Below are positions 8,456 to 16,532 of a stretch of 64,000 bases of DNA, piece after piece. Position numbers and translations under genes: made by a program. The DNA is taken from the NCBI RefSeq assembly GCF_036408795.1, contig NZ_JAZGJP010000001.1:1-64000 (forward strand). Reading direction: 5' to 3'. The notes under the pieces were generated by a model. It ran no database searches. It was not told the DNA's origin and was given only the letters and a program-made list of their open reading frames with translations. The stretch is from Olsenella_L kribbiana. GTDB lineage: Bacteria; Actinomycetota; Coriobacteriia; Coriobacteriales; Atopobiaceae. The first letter of the stretch is position 1. Each line of letters starts with the position of its first letter.

Positions 8456-8750
8456 CTGAGCAATCAACACCTGCGCCGCCCGCGCCGCGTTAAGGATTTC
8501 GGGCATCGCTGGTGCATCTCTATTGCACCCGCATCTGCCATCTGACAACGATAGCTGATGTTTGCAAGAAGGCTTCAACTCACCTTCTCATCGCTTCCAC
8601 AGTTCTGTGGCTCCGGCAACGCTGAATAGGCAACCGCTCACGGGATGCAGCGTTCAGCCGAAATGGACCGGACATAGAAGGCGGCTAGGATGTAGTGCGC
8701 CCGGGCTCAGGTTCGGCGCAGAGAGAGTTAGGAACAGAAAGGTGAGAGGC

Positions 8751-10055
8751 ATGGAGTCTAAGGAAGACATCCTGACGCTGCCGCACGACCAGATTGAGGC
8801 GCTGCAGCTCGAGGGAATCAAGAAGACCGCCGTCCAGTGTTACGAGAAGATCCCCTTCTACAAGAAGAGCTTCGACGAGGCGGGCTTTGATCCCTATTCC
8901 ATCTCCAGCCTCGATGATGTGAAGAAGGCTCCCTTCGTTACGAAGCAGGACCTGAGGGATGCCTATCCGTATGGCATGCTTGCCGTGCCGCTTTCCGAAG
9001 TGCGCGAGATCCATATGTCCTCCGGCACGACCGGTGTAGCGACCGTCGGCGCCTATACAGAGCATGACCTGGACTTCTGGGGAGAGTGCTTCGCCCGTGG
9101 CATCAGGTATGCCGACGGCGGACCGAACGATGTGGCGCAGATTGCCTATGGCTATGGCCTCTTCACGGGCGGCCTCGGTGCCCACTATGGTGCCAAGGCA
9201 GCAGGATGCACGACGATACCCATTTCGGCCGGCAACACCGAGCGCCAGATCAGGGTCATGCGCGAGATGGGCTCGACCATCCTCTGCTGCACGCCGAGCT
9301 ATGCCATGCATATCGCAGATACGGCCATCTCCATGGGCATCGATCCTGCCCGCGAGTTCCATCTGCGTGTCGGCATCCACGGCGCAGAGGCATTCTCCGA
9401 CAACTTCAGGAAAGAGCTTGAGAAGAAGCTCAACTACAAGGTCCTCGATGTCTATGGCCTGACAGAGACCATGGGACCGGGTGTCGCCGTGGAGTGCCTG
9501 GCACAGCAGGGGCTCCATATCGCAGAAGACCACTTCCTCTGCGAGATCATCGACCCGGCAACAGGCCAGGTGCTGCCCGACGGCGAGTGGGGAGAGCTTG
9601 TCGTCACCACCCTTGACCGCGAGGCATCGCCCGTCTTCCGCTATCGCACGCGCGACATTACAAGGATCCTTCCGGGCTCCTGTCCCTGCGGACGCACCCA
9701 CAGAAGGATCGACCGCATCCATGGGCGTACGGACGATATGCTCATCATCCGCGGCGTCAACGTCTTCCCGAGCCAGATCGAGAACGTCATGGAGACCTTC
9801 GACGAGGTGTCCTCGTGGTATCAGATCGAGCTCACGACGAAGAACTATCTCGACGTCGTCACGCTCAAGGCAGAAGTCAATCCGGACTTCGATTTCGACT
9901 CGACTGGTGCCATCGAGAACCTGCAGAATCGTATCCAGGCAGCGCTCAAGACAGCACTCTCCGTCGGCGTGAAGGTGCGCCTCGTCGAGCCGCAGTCGCT
10001 GCCCAGAAGCGAAGGCAAGGCAAAGCGTGTCATCGACAAGAGGGGACAGGAGTAG
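8751..10055 (+). CDS. paaK: Phenylacetate-CoA ligase family protein
   Basis: AMP-forming acyl-CoA ligase that activates aryl acids such as phenylacetate with CoA and ATP. The adenylation P-loop MSSGTTGVATVG, the VYGLTETMGPG block, RYRTRDI and the C-terminal hinge TDDMLIIRGVNVFPSQIE are all present. 434 residues is standard for PaaK. Start ATG 8751 is preceded by AAAGGTGAG (8738-8746); the longer upstream frame is untranslated leader. It is directly followed by a tandem ACT protein, a pairing found in anaerobes next to indolepyruvate ferredoxin oxidoreductase. That oxidoreductase is not in this window, so the physiological acid (phenylacetate, indoleacetate or a relative) is inferred only. Confidence 0.92.
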   Translation: MESKEDILTLPHDQIEALQLEGIKKTAVQCYEKIPFYKKSFDEAGFDPYSISSLDDVKKAPFVTKQDLRDAYPYGMLAVPLSEVREIHMSSGTTGVATVGAYTEHDLDFWGECFARGIRYADGGPNDVAQIAYGYGLFTGGLGAHYGAKAAGCTTIPISAGNTERQIRVMREMGSTILCCTPSYAMHIADTAISMGIDPAREFHLRVGIHGAEAFSDNFRKELEKKLNYKVLDVYGLTETMGPGVAVECLAQQGLHIAEDHFLCEIIDPATGQVLPDGEWGELVVTTLDREASPVFRYRTRDITRILPGSCPCGRTHRRIDRIHGRTDDMLIIRGVNVFPSQIENVMETFDEVSSWYQIELTTKNYLDVVTLKAEVNPDFDFDSTGAIENLQNRIQAALKTALSVGVKVRLVEPQSLPRSEGKAKRVIDKRGQE

Positions 10056-10057
10056 CG

Positions 10058-10492
10058 ATGGTAGACCAGCTGACAGTATTCCTGGAGAACGAAGAAGGAC
10101 GCCTCGCAAAACTCTGCCGTGCTCTGGCAGACGCTGGCATCAACATGGATGCCTTGACCCTCATGGATACACCTGAATACGGTGTCGTGCGCATCCTCTG
10201 CGCGAACCCTTCTGCCGCACGCGATGAGCTCAACAAGCGCGGCTACCGGGCGTCCATAACGAAGGTATCGCTCATCAAGCTGCCTGACCGCCCAGGCTCT
10301 CTGGCAGACCTTCTGGGCATCCTCGATGACCTCGATATCCCGGTCGAGTATGGCTACTGCTTCCAGGTGGCAGGAGACTACGCCGTCGATGCGCTCAAGA
10401 TCTCCGACCCTGCAGCAGCCTCGAAGGCGACCTTCGCAATTGAGGAGGCAGGCTTCAAGGTGCTGAGCCTCGAGGACCTGAAGAGCCTCTAG
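10058..10492 (+). CDS. Tandem ACT domain protein
   Basis: 144 residues made of two ACT domains (about 1-68 and 70-144). Each starts with the typical strand and ligand loop: TVFLENEEGRLAKLCRALAD and SLIKLPDRPGSLADLLGILD. ACT domains bind amino acids allosterically; the PaaK-linked subfamily is presumed to sense aromatic amino acids. AGGAG lies before ATG 10058, 2 nt after the paaK stop, so it is coupled to the ligase and probably tunes it or its pathway. Closed by a strong terminator. Confidence 0.9.
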   Translation: MVDQLTVFLENEEGRLAKLCRALADAGINMDALTLMDTPEYGVVRILCANPSAARDELNKRGYRASITKVSLIKLPDRPGSLADLLGILDDLDIPVEYGYCFQVAGDYAVDALKISDPAAASKATFAIEEAGFKVLSLEDLKSL

Positions 10493-10514
10493 ATTGGTAT
10501 AAAACACGTGAAAG

Positions 10515-10549
10515 AAGGAGGTGCAGCTGCATGGCTGCACCTCCTTTCG
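10515..10549 (+). terminator. Rho-independent terminator of paaK-ACT
   Basis: AAGGAGGTGCAGC (10515-10527) pairs perfectly with GCTGCACCTCCTT (10534-10546) across a 6-base loop, then TTTCGC. The left arm resembles a Shine-Dalgarno sequence but lies in the stem. Confidence 0.85.
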
Positions 10550-10656
10550 CAATGTCTGGTATGTGTCCGGTCGCTGTGGTTTTAAGGGAAGATGCGAGGA
10601 CATGCCGCTCTCGTGGCATCCTAGAATGCATTGGCTACGCGAGAGAAAGGAGCTCC

Positions 10657-10821
10657 ATGAGCGATACAACCATCCTGGCGATTGTTGTTGCCGTTCTTTT
10701 GGGGTGCCTTCTGGGAATGCTCTCGTCTGCCGCAGCTGACCGCAAGCGCAGGAGGCGCGAAGGTACGGTCGGGATGCGCAGAGGAGGAAGGCACGAGGCT
10801 TCCCGCCACAGCAGGAGATAG
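10657..10821 (+). CDS. Small single-pass membrane protein (54 aa)
   Basis: A 54-residue protein: a short Ser/Asp/Thr N-terminus, one hydrophobic segment (about ILAIVVAVLLGCLLGMLS, residues 6-23), then a strongly basic tail rich in Arg, His and Gly (DRKRRRREGTV onwards). The excellent ribosome site AAAGGAG at 10646-10652 ahead of ATG 10657 and the dedicated terminator at 10841 show that it is a real gene in its own transcription unit. By the positive-inside rule the Arg-rich tail should be cytosolic. Family not recognised; small membrane regulators or stress peptides look similar. Confidence 0.75.
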   Translation: MSDTTILAIVVAVLLGCLLGMLSSAAADRKRRRREGTVGMRRGGRHEASRHSRR

Positions 10822-10840
10822 CCTCCCATAGCAGCTGGCT

Positions 10841-10868
10841 GGGCCCGCTTCGGTGGGCCCGTTTCTTT
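10841..10868 (+). terminator. Rho-independent terminator with UUCG loop
   Basis: GGGCCCGC-TTCG-GTGGGCCC (10841-10860) forms an 8-bp stem (one G-U pair) capped by a stable UUCG tetraloop and followed by GTTTCTTTG. Confidence 0.88.
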
Positions 10869-11188
10869 GTGCAGAGGCATGCCTGCGCGCCGGCCTCAAA
10901 ACCAAAGGCTCCCTGTTCTTCGGCGTGCTGCCGCACATGCCGCATCTTCGGTCCGGAAGATCATGTGTCTGCGCTCTCCAGGAAGAAGCGGGCCCTGGCT
11001 GCCTGCCGTGCGCCCATGCGCATCTGTGCGGCGTTGCCGGCATGAGCGTCTCCTGCGGGACCTGGCTGACATGCAGGAATGCCAGGGGCAGCACCTGCAG
11101 CGTCCTGATGCATCAGCGCTTCTTGTCCTGAAGGATGAAGAGGGCCTTTTGCTTCGGCACTGCCATTTCCTGCGGGCAGGATGGCATG
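10869..11188. other. Intergenic region without recognised gene
   Basis: 320 bases between the small membrane gene terminator and the 3' end of the convergent AEC transporter. Frames here have no domain character. An imperfect hairpin around 11161-11186 could end the transporter mRNA; it lacks a T run. Confidence 0.45.
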
Positions 11189-12121
11189 CTAGAGCCAGAT
11201 GGCATTGGCCAGACCTGCAATGGCAGGCACCGTCAGGATGGAGAGGAGCACCGATATCACGACAGTCTCGACGGCGTAGGAATAGTCGGCATCGTGCAGC
11301 TGGGCATAGACGGCCACATTGGATCCTACCGGGCAGGCAGAGGCGATGAGCAGCGCCATGCGCATCTCGTAGCTCGAGATGGGCACGAGGGTCAGAAGCG
11401 CCAGAGAGGCAAGAGGGGCCAGCACGATGCGGCAGAGCGCGACACGGTAGTTCTGGCTGCGTGTGAACATCTGCTTCAGGTCGGTCTTGGCCAGATAGAC
11501 GCCGATCGTGAACATCGCAAGCGGGGTATTCAGGGCTGCCACATCGTCGAGGCATGTCGCAATGACAGAAGGCAGCGGTGCCTGCGTCGCATAGAGCACG
11601 ATGCCTATGAGGGCTGCAATCATGAAGGGAGCCGAAGCAAGGCTGTGCAGCACCTCTTTGGCAGTAGGTGCGGGCTCTCCCTTCTCGTGCGTGATAAGGC
11701 TCACGCCGTAGGTCCACTGCCCTATGTTCATGAGGGCAATGAAGCCGACATTGTAGAAGACGCTCTGGGCACCGACGGTCGCGATTACCAGAGGGATGCC
11801 GAAGAAGCTCGGGTTCGAGAAGGTGGCAGCGAAGTTGCCGATAGCGTCCTTGCCGCAGACGATGCGGGCCACCATAGCCGCGAGGACAAGGAGCAGAAGC
11901 GAGACAGCCGTTCCTTCGACGAGCGCTGCCGTATGCTCTGCCGTGTGCTCGATGAGGAGGGACTTGATGATGACAGCAGGAAGGGAAAGATAGATCAGGA
12001 TGTTGCCGATGACCCTGTTTCCCTCCATCGTGATCTTGCCGGCACGGAACAGCGCATAGCCGATGCCGACCAGAAGAAACATCACGAGCACCTTGAGAGC
12101 CAGCACGGCAGACATGTTCAC
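11189..12121 (-). CDS. AEC family transporter (auxin efflux carrier type)
   Basis: Ten-segment membrane carrier of the AEC family, which exports or exchanges organic acids and similar anions. The N-terminal GIGYALFRAGKIT and the ILIYLSLPAVIIKSLL segment, the mid-protein SNPSFFGIPLVIATVG region, and the C-terminal CPVGSNVAVYAQLHDAD are classic. 310 residues is standard. I start it at GTG 12121 (protein MNMSAVLALKV), because GGAGG sits exactly 7 bases upstream; ATG 12115 would be 13 bases away. Substrate cannot be assigned: malate, lactate or amino acid metabolites are known for relatives. No functional neighbours. Confidence 0.88.
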   Translation of the reverse strand: MNMSAVLALKVLVMFLLVGIGYALFRAGKITMEGNRVIGNILIYLSLPAVIIKSLLIEHTAEHTAALVEGTAVSLLLLVLAAMVARIVCGKDAIGNFAATFSNPSFFGIPLVIATVGAQSVFYNVGFIALMNIGQWTYGVSLITHEKGEPAPTAKEVLHSLASAPFMIAALIGIVLYATQAPLPSVIATCLDDVAALNTPLAMFTIGVYLAKTDLKQMFTRSQNYRVALCRIVLAPLASLALLTLVPISSYEMRMALLIASACPVGSNVAVYAQLHDADYSYAVETVVISVLLSILTVPAIAGLANAIWL

Positions 12122-12623
12122 GGGAAAGCCTCCAAATCTGTGCTGCCGAGCCCTGAGGAGAGGCACCTGCAGCCTCTAGCCATGATAGGGCAGAAAGACT
12201 GCCTGCCAACATGAGGATCTCTTCCGGCAAGATTTCCTCTCTGTGGAACCCAGTCCTGTGCTCCAGGAGCGAAAAGGAAAGAGGGACTGACACTGACGGT
12301 CCAGAGCCTTCTGGCCAGGATGCTCTCCGATGAGGCCCTGCGCCATTTCGGCCCCTCGGTACGTCGTCCCTGCGCTTTCCGGACTCTTCCCGATCGGGTC
12401 CTTGCCATCTGCCCTGATGTTTCAGCCGGATCCGCAGGAAGGGGAGAGACCTGGGCTGCAGCAGGCAGGCATCTGCCCTTCATGCCCATGGCCTGAAAGG
12501 TCGTTCAGGAAACTTCTGCCCAATACGTCAGTTTGGGCTAACTTCTCGGCTGAATGGGGTAGTATCGGGAGCGGAACGGAACATATCGGGCTCTTCGGAG
12601 CCTTGGGAGAAAGCAGGCAGCAC
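12122..12623. other. Intergenic region upstream of feoAB
   Basis: About 500 bases between divergent genes. An imperfect inverted repeat, AGTTTGGGCTAACT at 12530-12543, resembles the core of DtxR-type iron boxes and sits about 20 bases before a TAGTAT hexamer (12560-12565). The remainder shows no gene. Confidence 0.4.
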
Positions 12624-15047
12624 ATGGACAGGAGCCAGAAGCAGGCAGAAGCCTCCACTCTCGGCTCGCTCGAGATAGGCGATGTGGCGCGCATCGACAA
12701 GGTCGGGGGATCGGGCGCACTCCGCCAGCACTTCCTCGATATGGGCGTCATCCCAGGAGCGGAAATCAGGCTCGTGAAGTACGCACCGATGGGCGATCCT
12801 ATGGAGTTCGAGATCCACGGCTACGAGCTGACGCTGCGTGTGGCAGATGCGAAGAAGATCGACTGCACCCTGCTTTCGCCCAAAGAGGTGGCATCGCAGC
12901 GCAAGGCAGAGGAAGAGCACGTCGAAGTGCTCGAGCATGAGCCGGCGCAGACCCACCCAGGTCTGGGCGAGCCTTCGCAGGGCGCCCATACGGACGTCCG
13001 CACGAGCGACCACTCCCATCCGCTTCCGGCAGATGCGACGCTCACGTTTGCCCTTGCTGGCAACCAGAACTGCGGAAAGACGACCCTCTTCAACCAGCTC
13101 ACGGGATCGAACCAGCATGTGGGCAACTTCCCGGGTGTCACGGTCGACCGCAAGGATGGCGCCATCATCGGACATCCCAATACGCGTGTGACCGACCTTC
13201 CGGGCATCTATTCGATGAGCCCATACTCTTCGGAAGAGATCGTGAGCCGCCAGTTCATTCTCGACGAGAAGCCTTCCGGCATCATCGATATCGTGGATGC
13301 CATGAACATCGAGCGCAATCTCTACCTCACGATGCAGCTCATGGAGCTCAATGTCCCCATGGTCGTGGCTTTGAACATGATGGACGAGGTCCAGGAGAAT
13401 GGCGGCTCCATCGATGTGAACCGCATGGAGGATATCCTGGGGCTTCCTGTCGTGCCGATTTCAGCCGTCAAGGGCGAAGGCGTGGACGAGCTTGTCCAGC
13501 ACGCCCTGCATGTCGCACGCTACCAGGAAACGCCGGGTCGCCAGGACTTCTGCGATGTCCATGACCATGGGGGAGCGGTGCACCGCTGCCTTCATGCTGT
13601 CATGCACCTCATCGAAGACCATGCAGAGCGTGCACAGATTCCTATCCGCTTTGCCGCGACGAAGCTCGTTGAGGGCGATGCCGCCATCGAGAAGGCACTG
13701 AAGCTCGAACCGAACGAGCATGATGCGGTAGAGCACATCGTGCACCAGATGGAAGAGGAGCGCGGCCTCGACCGTGCTGCCGCTATTGCAGACATGCGCT
13801 TCTCCTTCATCTCCAAGATCGTGCGCGCCTGCGTGATCAAACCCGAGGAGTCGAAGGAGACAGAGCGCTCCCGCAGGATCGATGCAGTGCTTACCGGTCG
13901 CTATACTGCCATCCCGATGTTCATCCTCATCATGGCAACGATCTTCCTGCTCACGTTCAATGTGATAGGACCGTTCCTCGGTGACCTCATCTCTCAGTTC
14001 GTGGACTGGATAAGCGGCATGGCAGATGCGGGCCTTACTGCCGGCAATGCGAACCCGGTCCTCCATTCGCTCCTGATCGACGGCGTCTTCAATGCAATCG
14101 GCACGGTGCTGCCGATCTTGCCGAACATCGTCTGCATGTTCTTCTTCCTGTCGCTTCTTGAGGACACGGGATATATGGCCCGCGTTGCCTTCGTAATGGA
14201 CAAGCTGCTCCGCCGCATCGGCCTTTCCGGCCGCTCGATCGTCCCCATGCTCATGGGATTCGGCTGCACGGTGCCTGCTGTCATGGCTACACGCACGCTG
14301 CCGTCCGAGCGTGACCGCAAGCTCACGATTGCCTTGACGCCCTTCATGAGCTGCTCCACGAAGCTCACGATCTATGGCTATTTCACGGCAGCCTTCTTCC
14401 CGGGCAATGGCGGCTTCGTTATCCTTGCTCTCTACCTTGCAGGCATCCTGATCGGCATCCTCTGCGCGAAGATTGCGCACATGACCGTCGCGAAGGGCGA
14501 GGCTGTCCCCTTCGTTATGGAGCTTCCGAACTACCGCATGCCCTCTGCCAAGTCGGTGCGCCAGCTCCTCTGGGAGAAGTCGAAGGACTTCCTGACCCGC
14601 GCCTTCACGGTCGTCTTTGCTGCAGCCGTGATCATCTGGGCGCTCGAGACCTTCAGCCCGACCTTCGATATGGTGAGCGATCCTGCCGACTCGCTTCTGG
14701 CTGTCGTTGCAAGCTGGCTCACCCCGATCTTCGCGCCGCTCGGCTTTGCAGACTGGCGCATCACGACCGCGCTTATCGCTGGCTTCATGGCAAAGGAAGT
14801 CGTCGTCTCGACGCTCTCCGTCCTCTTTGGCAGCCTGGCCGAGCTCACGGCTGCGCTCACGCCGCTTGCGGTCATCTCCCTCCTCGTCTTCTGCCTTCTC
14901 TATACACCCTGCGTCGCTGCCATCTCTGCCATCAAGCGCGAGCTTGGCGGCAAGTGGGCGACCGGCATCGTCTTCTTCCAGTGTGCGGTTGCTTGGGCGG
15001 CTGCCTTCCTCGTCCATACGATCGGCATGCTCCTCGGCTTCGCGTAG
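12624..15047 (+). CDS. feoB: FeoA-FeoB fusion, ferrous iron transporter
   Basis: One 807-residue polypeptide joining FeoA and FeoB. FeoA is an SH3-like domain at residues 12-85 (GALRQHFLDMGVIPGAEI is its signature). A His-rich, proline-containing linker follows (about 90-150). The FeoB G domain begins with GNQNCGKTTLFN (G1, with Cys where Ser is common), NFPGVTVDRK (G2), DLPGIYS (G3) and NMMDE (G4). The transmembrane part has the two gate repeats, including FGCTVPAVMATRTL. It imports Fe2+ at the inner membrane. Start ATG 12624 has a weak GGGAGA site. No feoC follows; instead a DtxR-type regulator gene lies 110 nt downstream, past a hairpin. Confidence 0.95.
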   Translation: MDRSQKQAEASTLGSLEIGDVARIDKVGGSGALRQHFLDMGVIPGAEIRLVKYAPMGDPMEFEIHGYELTLRVADAKKIDCTLLSPKEVASQRKAEEEHVEVLEHEPAQTHPGLGEPSQGAHTDVRTSDHSHPLPADATLTFALAGNQNCGKTTLFNQLTGSNQHVGNFPGVTVDRKDGAIIGHPNTRVTDLPGIYSMSPYSSEEIVSRQFILDEKPSGIIDIVDAMNIERNLYLTMQLMELNVPMVVALNMMDEVQENGGSIDVNRMEDILGLPVVPISAVKGEGVDELVQHALHVARYQETPGRQDFCDVHDHGGAVHRCLHAVMHLIEDHAERAQIPIRFAATKLVEGDAAIEKALKLEPNEHDAVEHIVHQMEEERGLDRAAAIADMRFSFISKIVRACVIKPEESKETERSRRIDAVLTGRYTAIPMFILIMATIFLLTFNVIGPFLGDLISQFVDWISGMADAGLTAGNANPVLHSLLIDGVFNAIGTVLPILPNIVCMFFFLSLLEDTGYMARVAFVMDKLLRRIGLSGRSIVPMLMGFGCTVPAVMATRTLPSERDRKLTIALTPFMSCSTKLTIYGYFTAAFFPGNGGFVILALYLAGILIGILCAKIAHMTVAKGEAVPFVMELPNYRMPSAKSVRQLLWEKSKDFLTRAFTVVFAAAVIIWALETFSPTFDMVSDPADSLLAVVASWLTPIFAPLGFADWRITTALIAGFMAKEVVVSTLSVLFGSLAELTAALTPLAVISLLVFCLLYTPCVAAISAIKRELGGKWATGIVFFQCAVAWAAAFLVHTIGMLLGFA

Positions 15048-15079
15048 CGCATCTGAACTGATAGCCTGGAGATAGCAAA

Positions 15080-15118
15080 AAGCCCATAAAGCCGGAATGC
15101 ATACGGCTTTATGGGCTT
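15080..15118. terminator. Bidirectional terminator between feoAB and the regulator
   Basis: AAGCCCATAAAGCCG (15080-15094) pairs over 15 bases with CGGCTTTATGGGCTT (15104-15118). The leftward strand runs on into TTTTTGC, so it can also stop transcription coming from degV antisense to the regulator. Confidence 0.8.
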
Positions 15119-15159
15119 ATCATGTCTTGAGGAGCTTTCAGCCAGGGAAGGGAGCGCAT

Positions 15160-15534
15160 ATGGCACAGAAGATGGACTCCGCGAGTCTCGAAGATTACCT
15201 GAGGGCGCTCTTCGAGCTGGCAGACGAGACAGGAACGGTTCACAGCGTGGAGGTGGCACGTTCGCTCGGCGTCTCGAAGCCAAGCGTGCATCGTGCTGTC
15301 GGAATCCTCGCAGAGCATGGGTATCTGACAGCTGAGCCGTATTCGCCGATCGTGCTTACCGAGGCAGGCAAGGAGCGCGGACGTGCGCTCGAGCGCCGCT
15401 ACCAGACAATCTATGACTTCCTTGTGCAGGAGCTCGGTGTCGATGAAGAAACGGCCGCCGAAGAGGCGCATGGCATTGAGCATGCACTCTCCGACGGCAC
15501 GACGAAAAAGTGGATGGAGCGCTTCGGCAGCTAG
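15160..15534 (+). CDS. DtxR/MntR-type metal-dependent transcriptional regulator
   Basis: 124 residues: an N-terminal winged helix (ARSLGVSKPSVHRAVGIL as helix-turn-helix, about 30-50) and a short dimerisation domain; there is no SH3 third domain, as in MntR. The metal site is only partly conventional: IEHALS keeps the E-H pair of the IEHHLS motif and EDYL keeps the Asp, but the residues matching MntR His77 and Glu99 appear to be Gln and His. GGGAAGGGAG at 15145-15154 sets ATG 15160. Position after feoAB suggests iron control of that gene. Its TAG stop is shared, base for base, with the opposing degV stop. Confidence 0.82.
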   Translation: MAQKMDSASLEDYLRALFELADETGTVHSVEVARSLGVSKPSVHRAVGILAEHGYLTAEPYSPIVLTEAGKERGRALERRYQTIYDFLVQELGVDEETAAEEAHGIEHALSDGTTKKWMERFGS

Positions 15535-16421
15535 AGGATGAAGGATGCGGGACCCTGCTTGGGCAGGTCGCGCTCGGGATTGACCTTCCTCGAGTCTGCA
15601 TAGCTGATGATGAGGCCGCCACGGGCAGCATAGTAGGAGCAGAGGGCGCCACAGCGCCCGAGCGTGATGTCTGCCTCGGGCCAGACCTTCCTGAGCTCGT
15701 CTCTCATGAACTCGGCTCCGCCTACATTGTCCACATGGGAGATGTAGCAGGGGCCGCCCGAATAGCGGTGCATCTGCATTTCGTGGATCATCGCACGTGC
15801 AGCCTTCTTGGCGCCACGGACCTTGCGCAGCACCTCGATCTCGCCTTCGGGGCTGCCGGTGCCGATCACATGCACATCGAGCGCATTCGCGAAGCGGGCA
15901 ACTGCCGGATTCACGCGGCCACCCTTCGCGAGGTTCGAGAGGTCGGCGATATCGAAGAGGACATGCACGTGGTGCTGGTAGGCAAGAAGCATGCGCATGA
16001 GCTCCTCGAAGGGGATGGGCTCCTCTCCGAGCTCGGCAGCACGTGCTGCAAGAAGCGCCAGATCCTCTCCGGCGGAGCGGGAATCGACGACGGCGATCTT
16101 TGCCTCTGAGTGCTCTTCCAGATACTGGGCAGCTGCAAGACGGGCGGCATTGCAGGAGCCTGAGAGCTTGCCGGTGATCGTGATTGCAATGATCTCATCT
16201 GCGCCCTGGAAGGCAGCAAGCCACGCATCAGGGCTCGGGCAGGAGGTCGAAGCCGATCCCTGGTTGAGCGACATGCGGTCGCAGAACTCGGCGAGATCGA
16301 GGCCTTCCTCGTCGACGTAATCGGTCCCATCGAGCGTCACGGTCAGAGGGACGCTCCGGAAGTCCACGCCGTCGAGCGCATACACATTGCTGGAAGAGTC
16401 GCAGACGACCCTAATTCCCAT
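15531..16421 (-). CDS. DegV family fatty-acid-binding protein
   Basis: DegV/FakB-like protein that binds a fatty acid in the cleft between two alpha/beta domains; FakB members present the acyl chain to the kinase FakA for phosphorylation. Visible blocks: VVCDSSSNV at the N-terminus, QGSASTSCPSPDAWLAAF, AITITGKLSGSCNAARLA (the lipid headgroup loop), and DLSNLAKGGRVNP. ATG 16421 fits GGGGATGGTGGT upstream and family start; ATG 16472 is an alternative that adds 17 residues. Converges on the DtxR-type gene, sharing the palindromic CTAG as both stop codons. No fakA in the window. Confidence 0.88.
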   Translation of the reverse strand: MGIRVVCDSSSNVYALDGVDFRSVPLTVTLDGTDYVDEEGLDLAEFCDRMSLNQGSASTSCPSPDAWLAAFQGADEIIAITITGKLSGSCNAARLAAAQYLEEHSEAKIAVVDSRSAGEDLALLAARAAELGEEPIPFEELMRMLLAYQHHVHVLFDIADLSNLAKGGRVNPAVARFANALDVHVIGTGSPEGEIEVLRKVRGAKKAARAMIHEMQMHRYSGGPCYISHVDNVGGAEFMRDELRKVWPEADITLGRCGALCSYYAARGGLIISYADSRKVNPERDLPKQGPASFIL

Positions 16422-16532
16422 ACCACCATCCCCAATCGGTGCGCACACTGTTTCAGGACCATTATCGGTCAAGGCAAGACGAGGTCAATGAATATGGACA
16501 AAGACCAGCTGTATTGAAGAGACCTTGAAGCC

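Larger units (their letters stand above)
7968..8750. other. Long intergenic region between pfkA and paaK
   Basis: 783 bases with little that looks coding. It contains the pfkA leader hairpin (7986-8001) and a TACAAT -10 candidate on the minus strand near 8005-8010, a possible small reading frame at 8214-8411, a perfect 22-base palindrome at 8434-8455, and a small hairpin GGTGCA/TGCACC at 8511-8529. The last 220 bases before paaK look like an untranslated leader, but I recognise no known riboswitch. Confidence 0.5.

Noticed and set aside
12330..12623. Extra 98 N-terminal residues on FeoAB
   Set aside because: Proline/serine-rich shadow sequence without a FeoA feature; FeoA homology starts just after ATG 12624.
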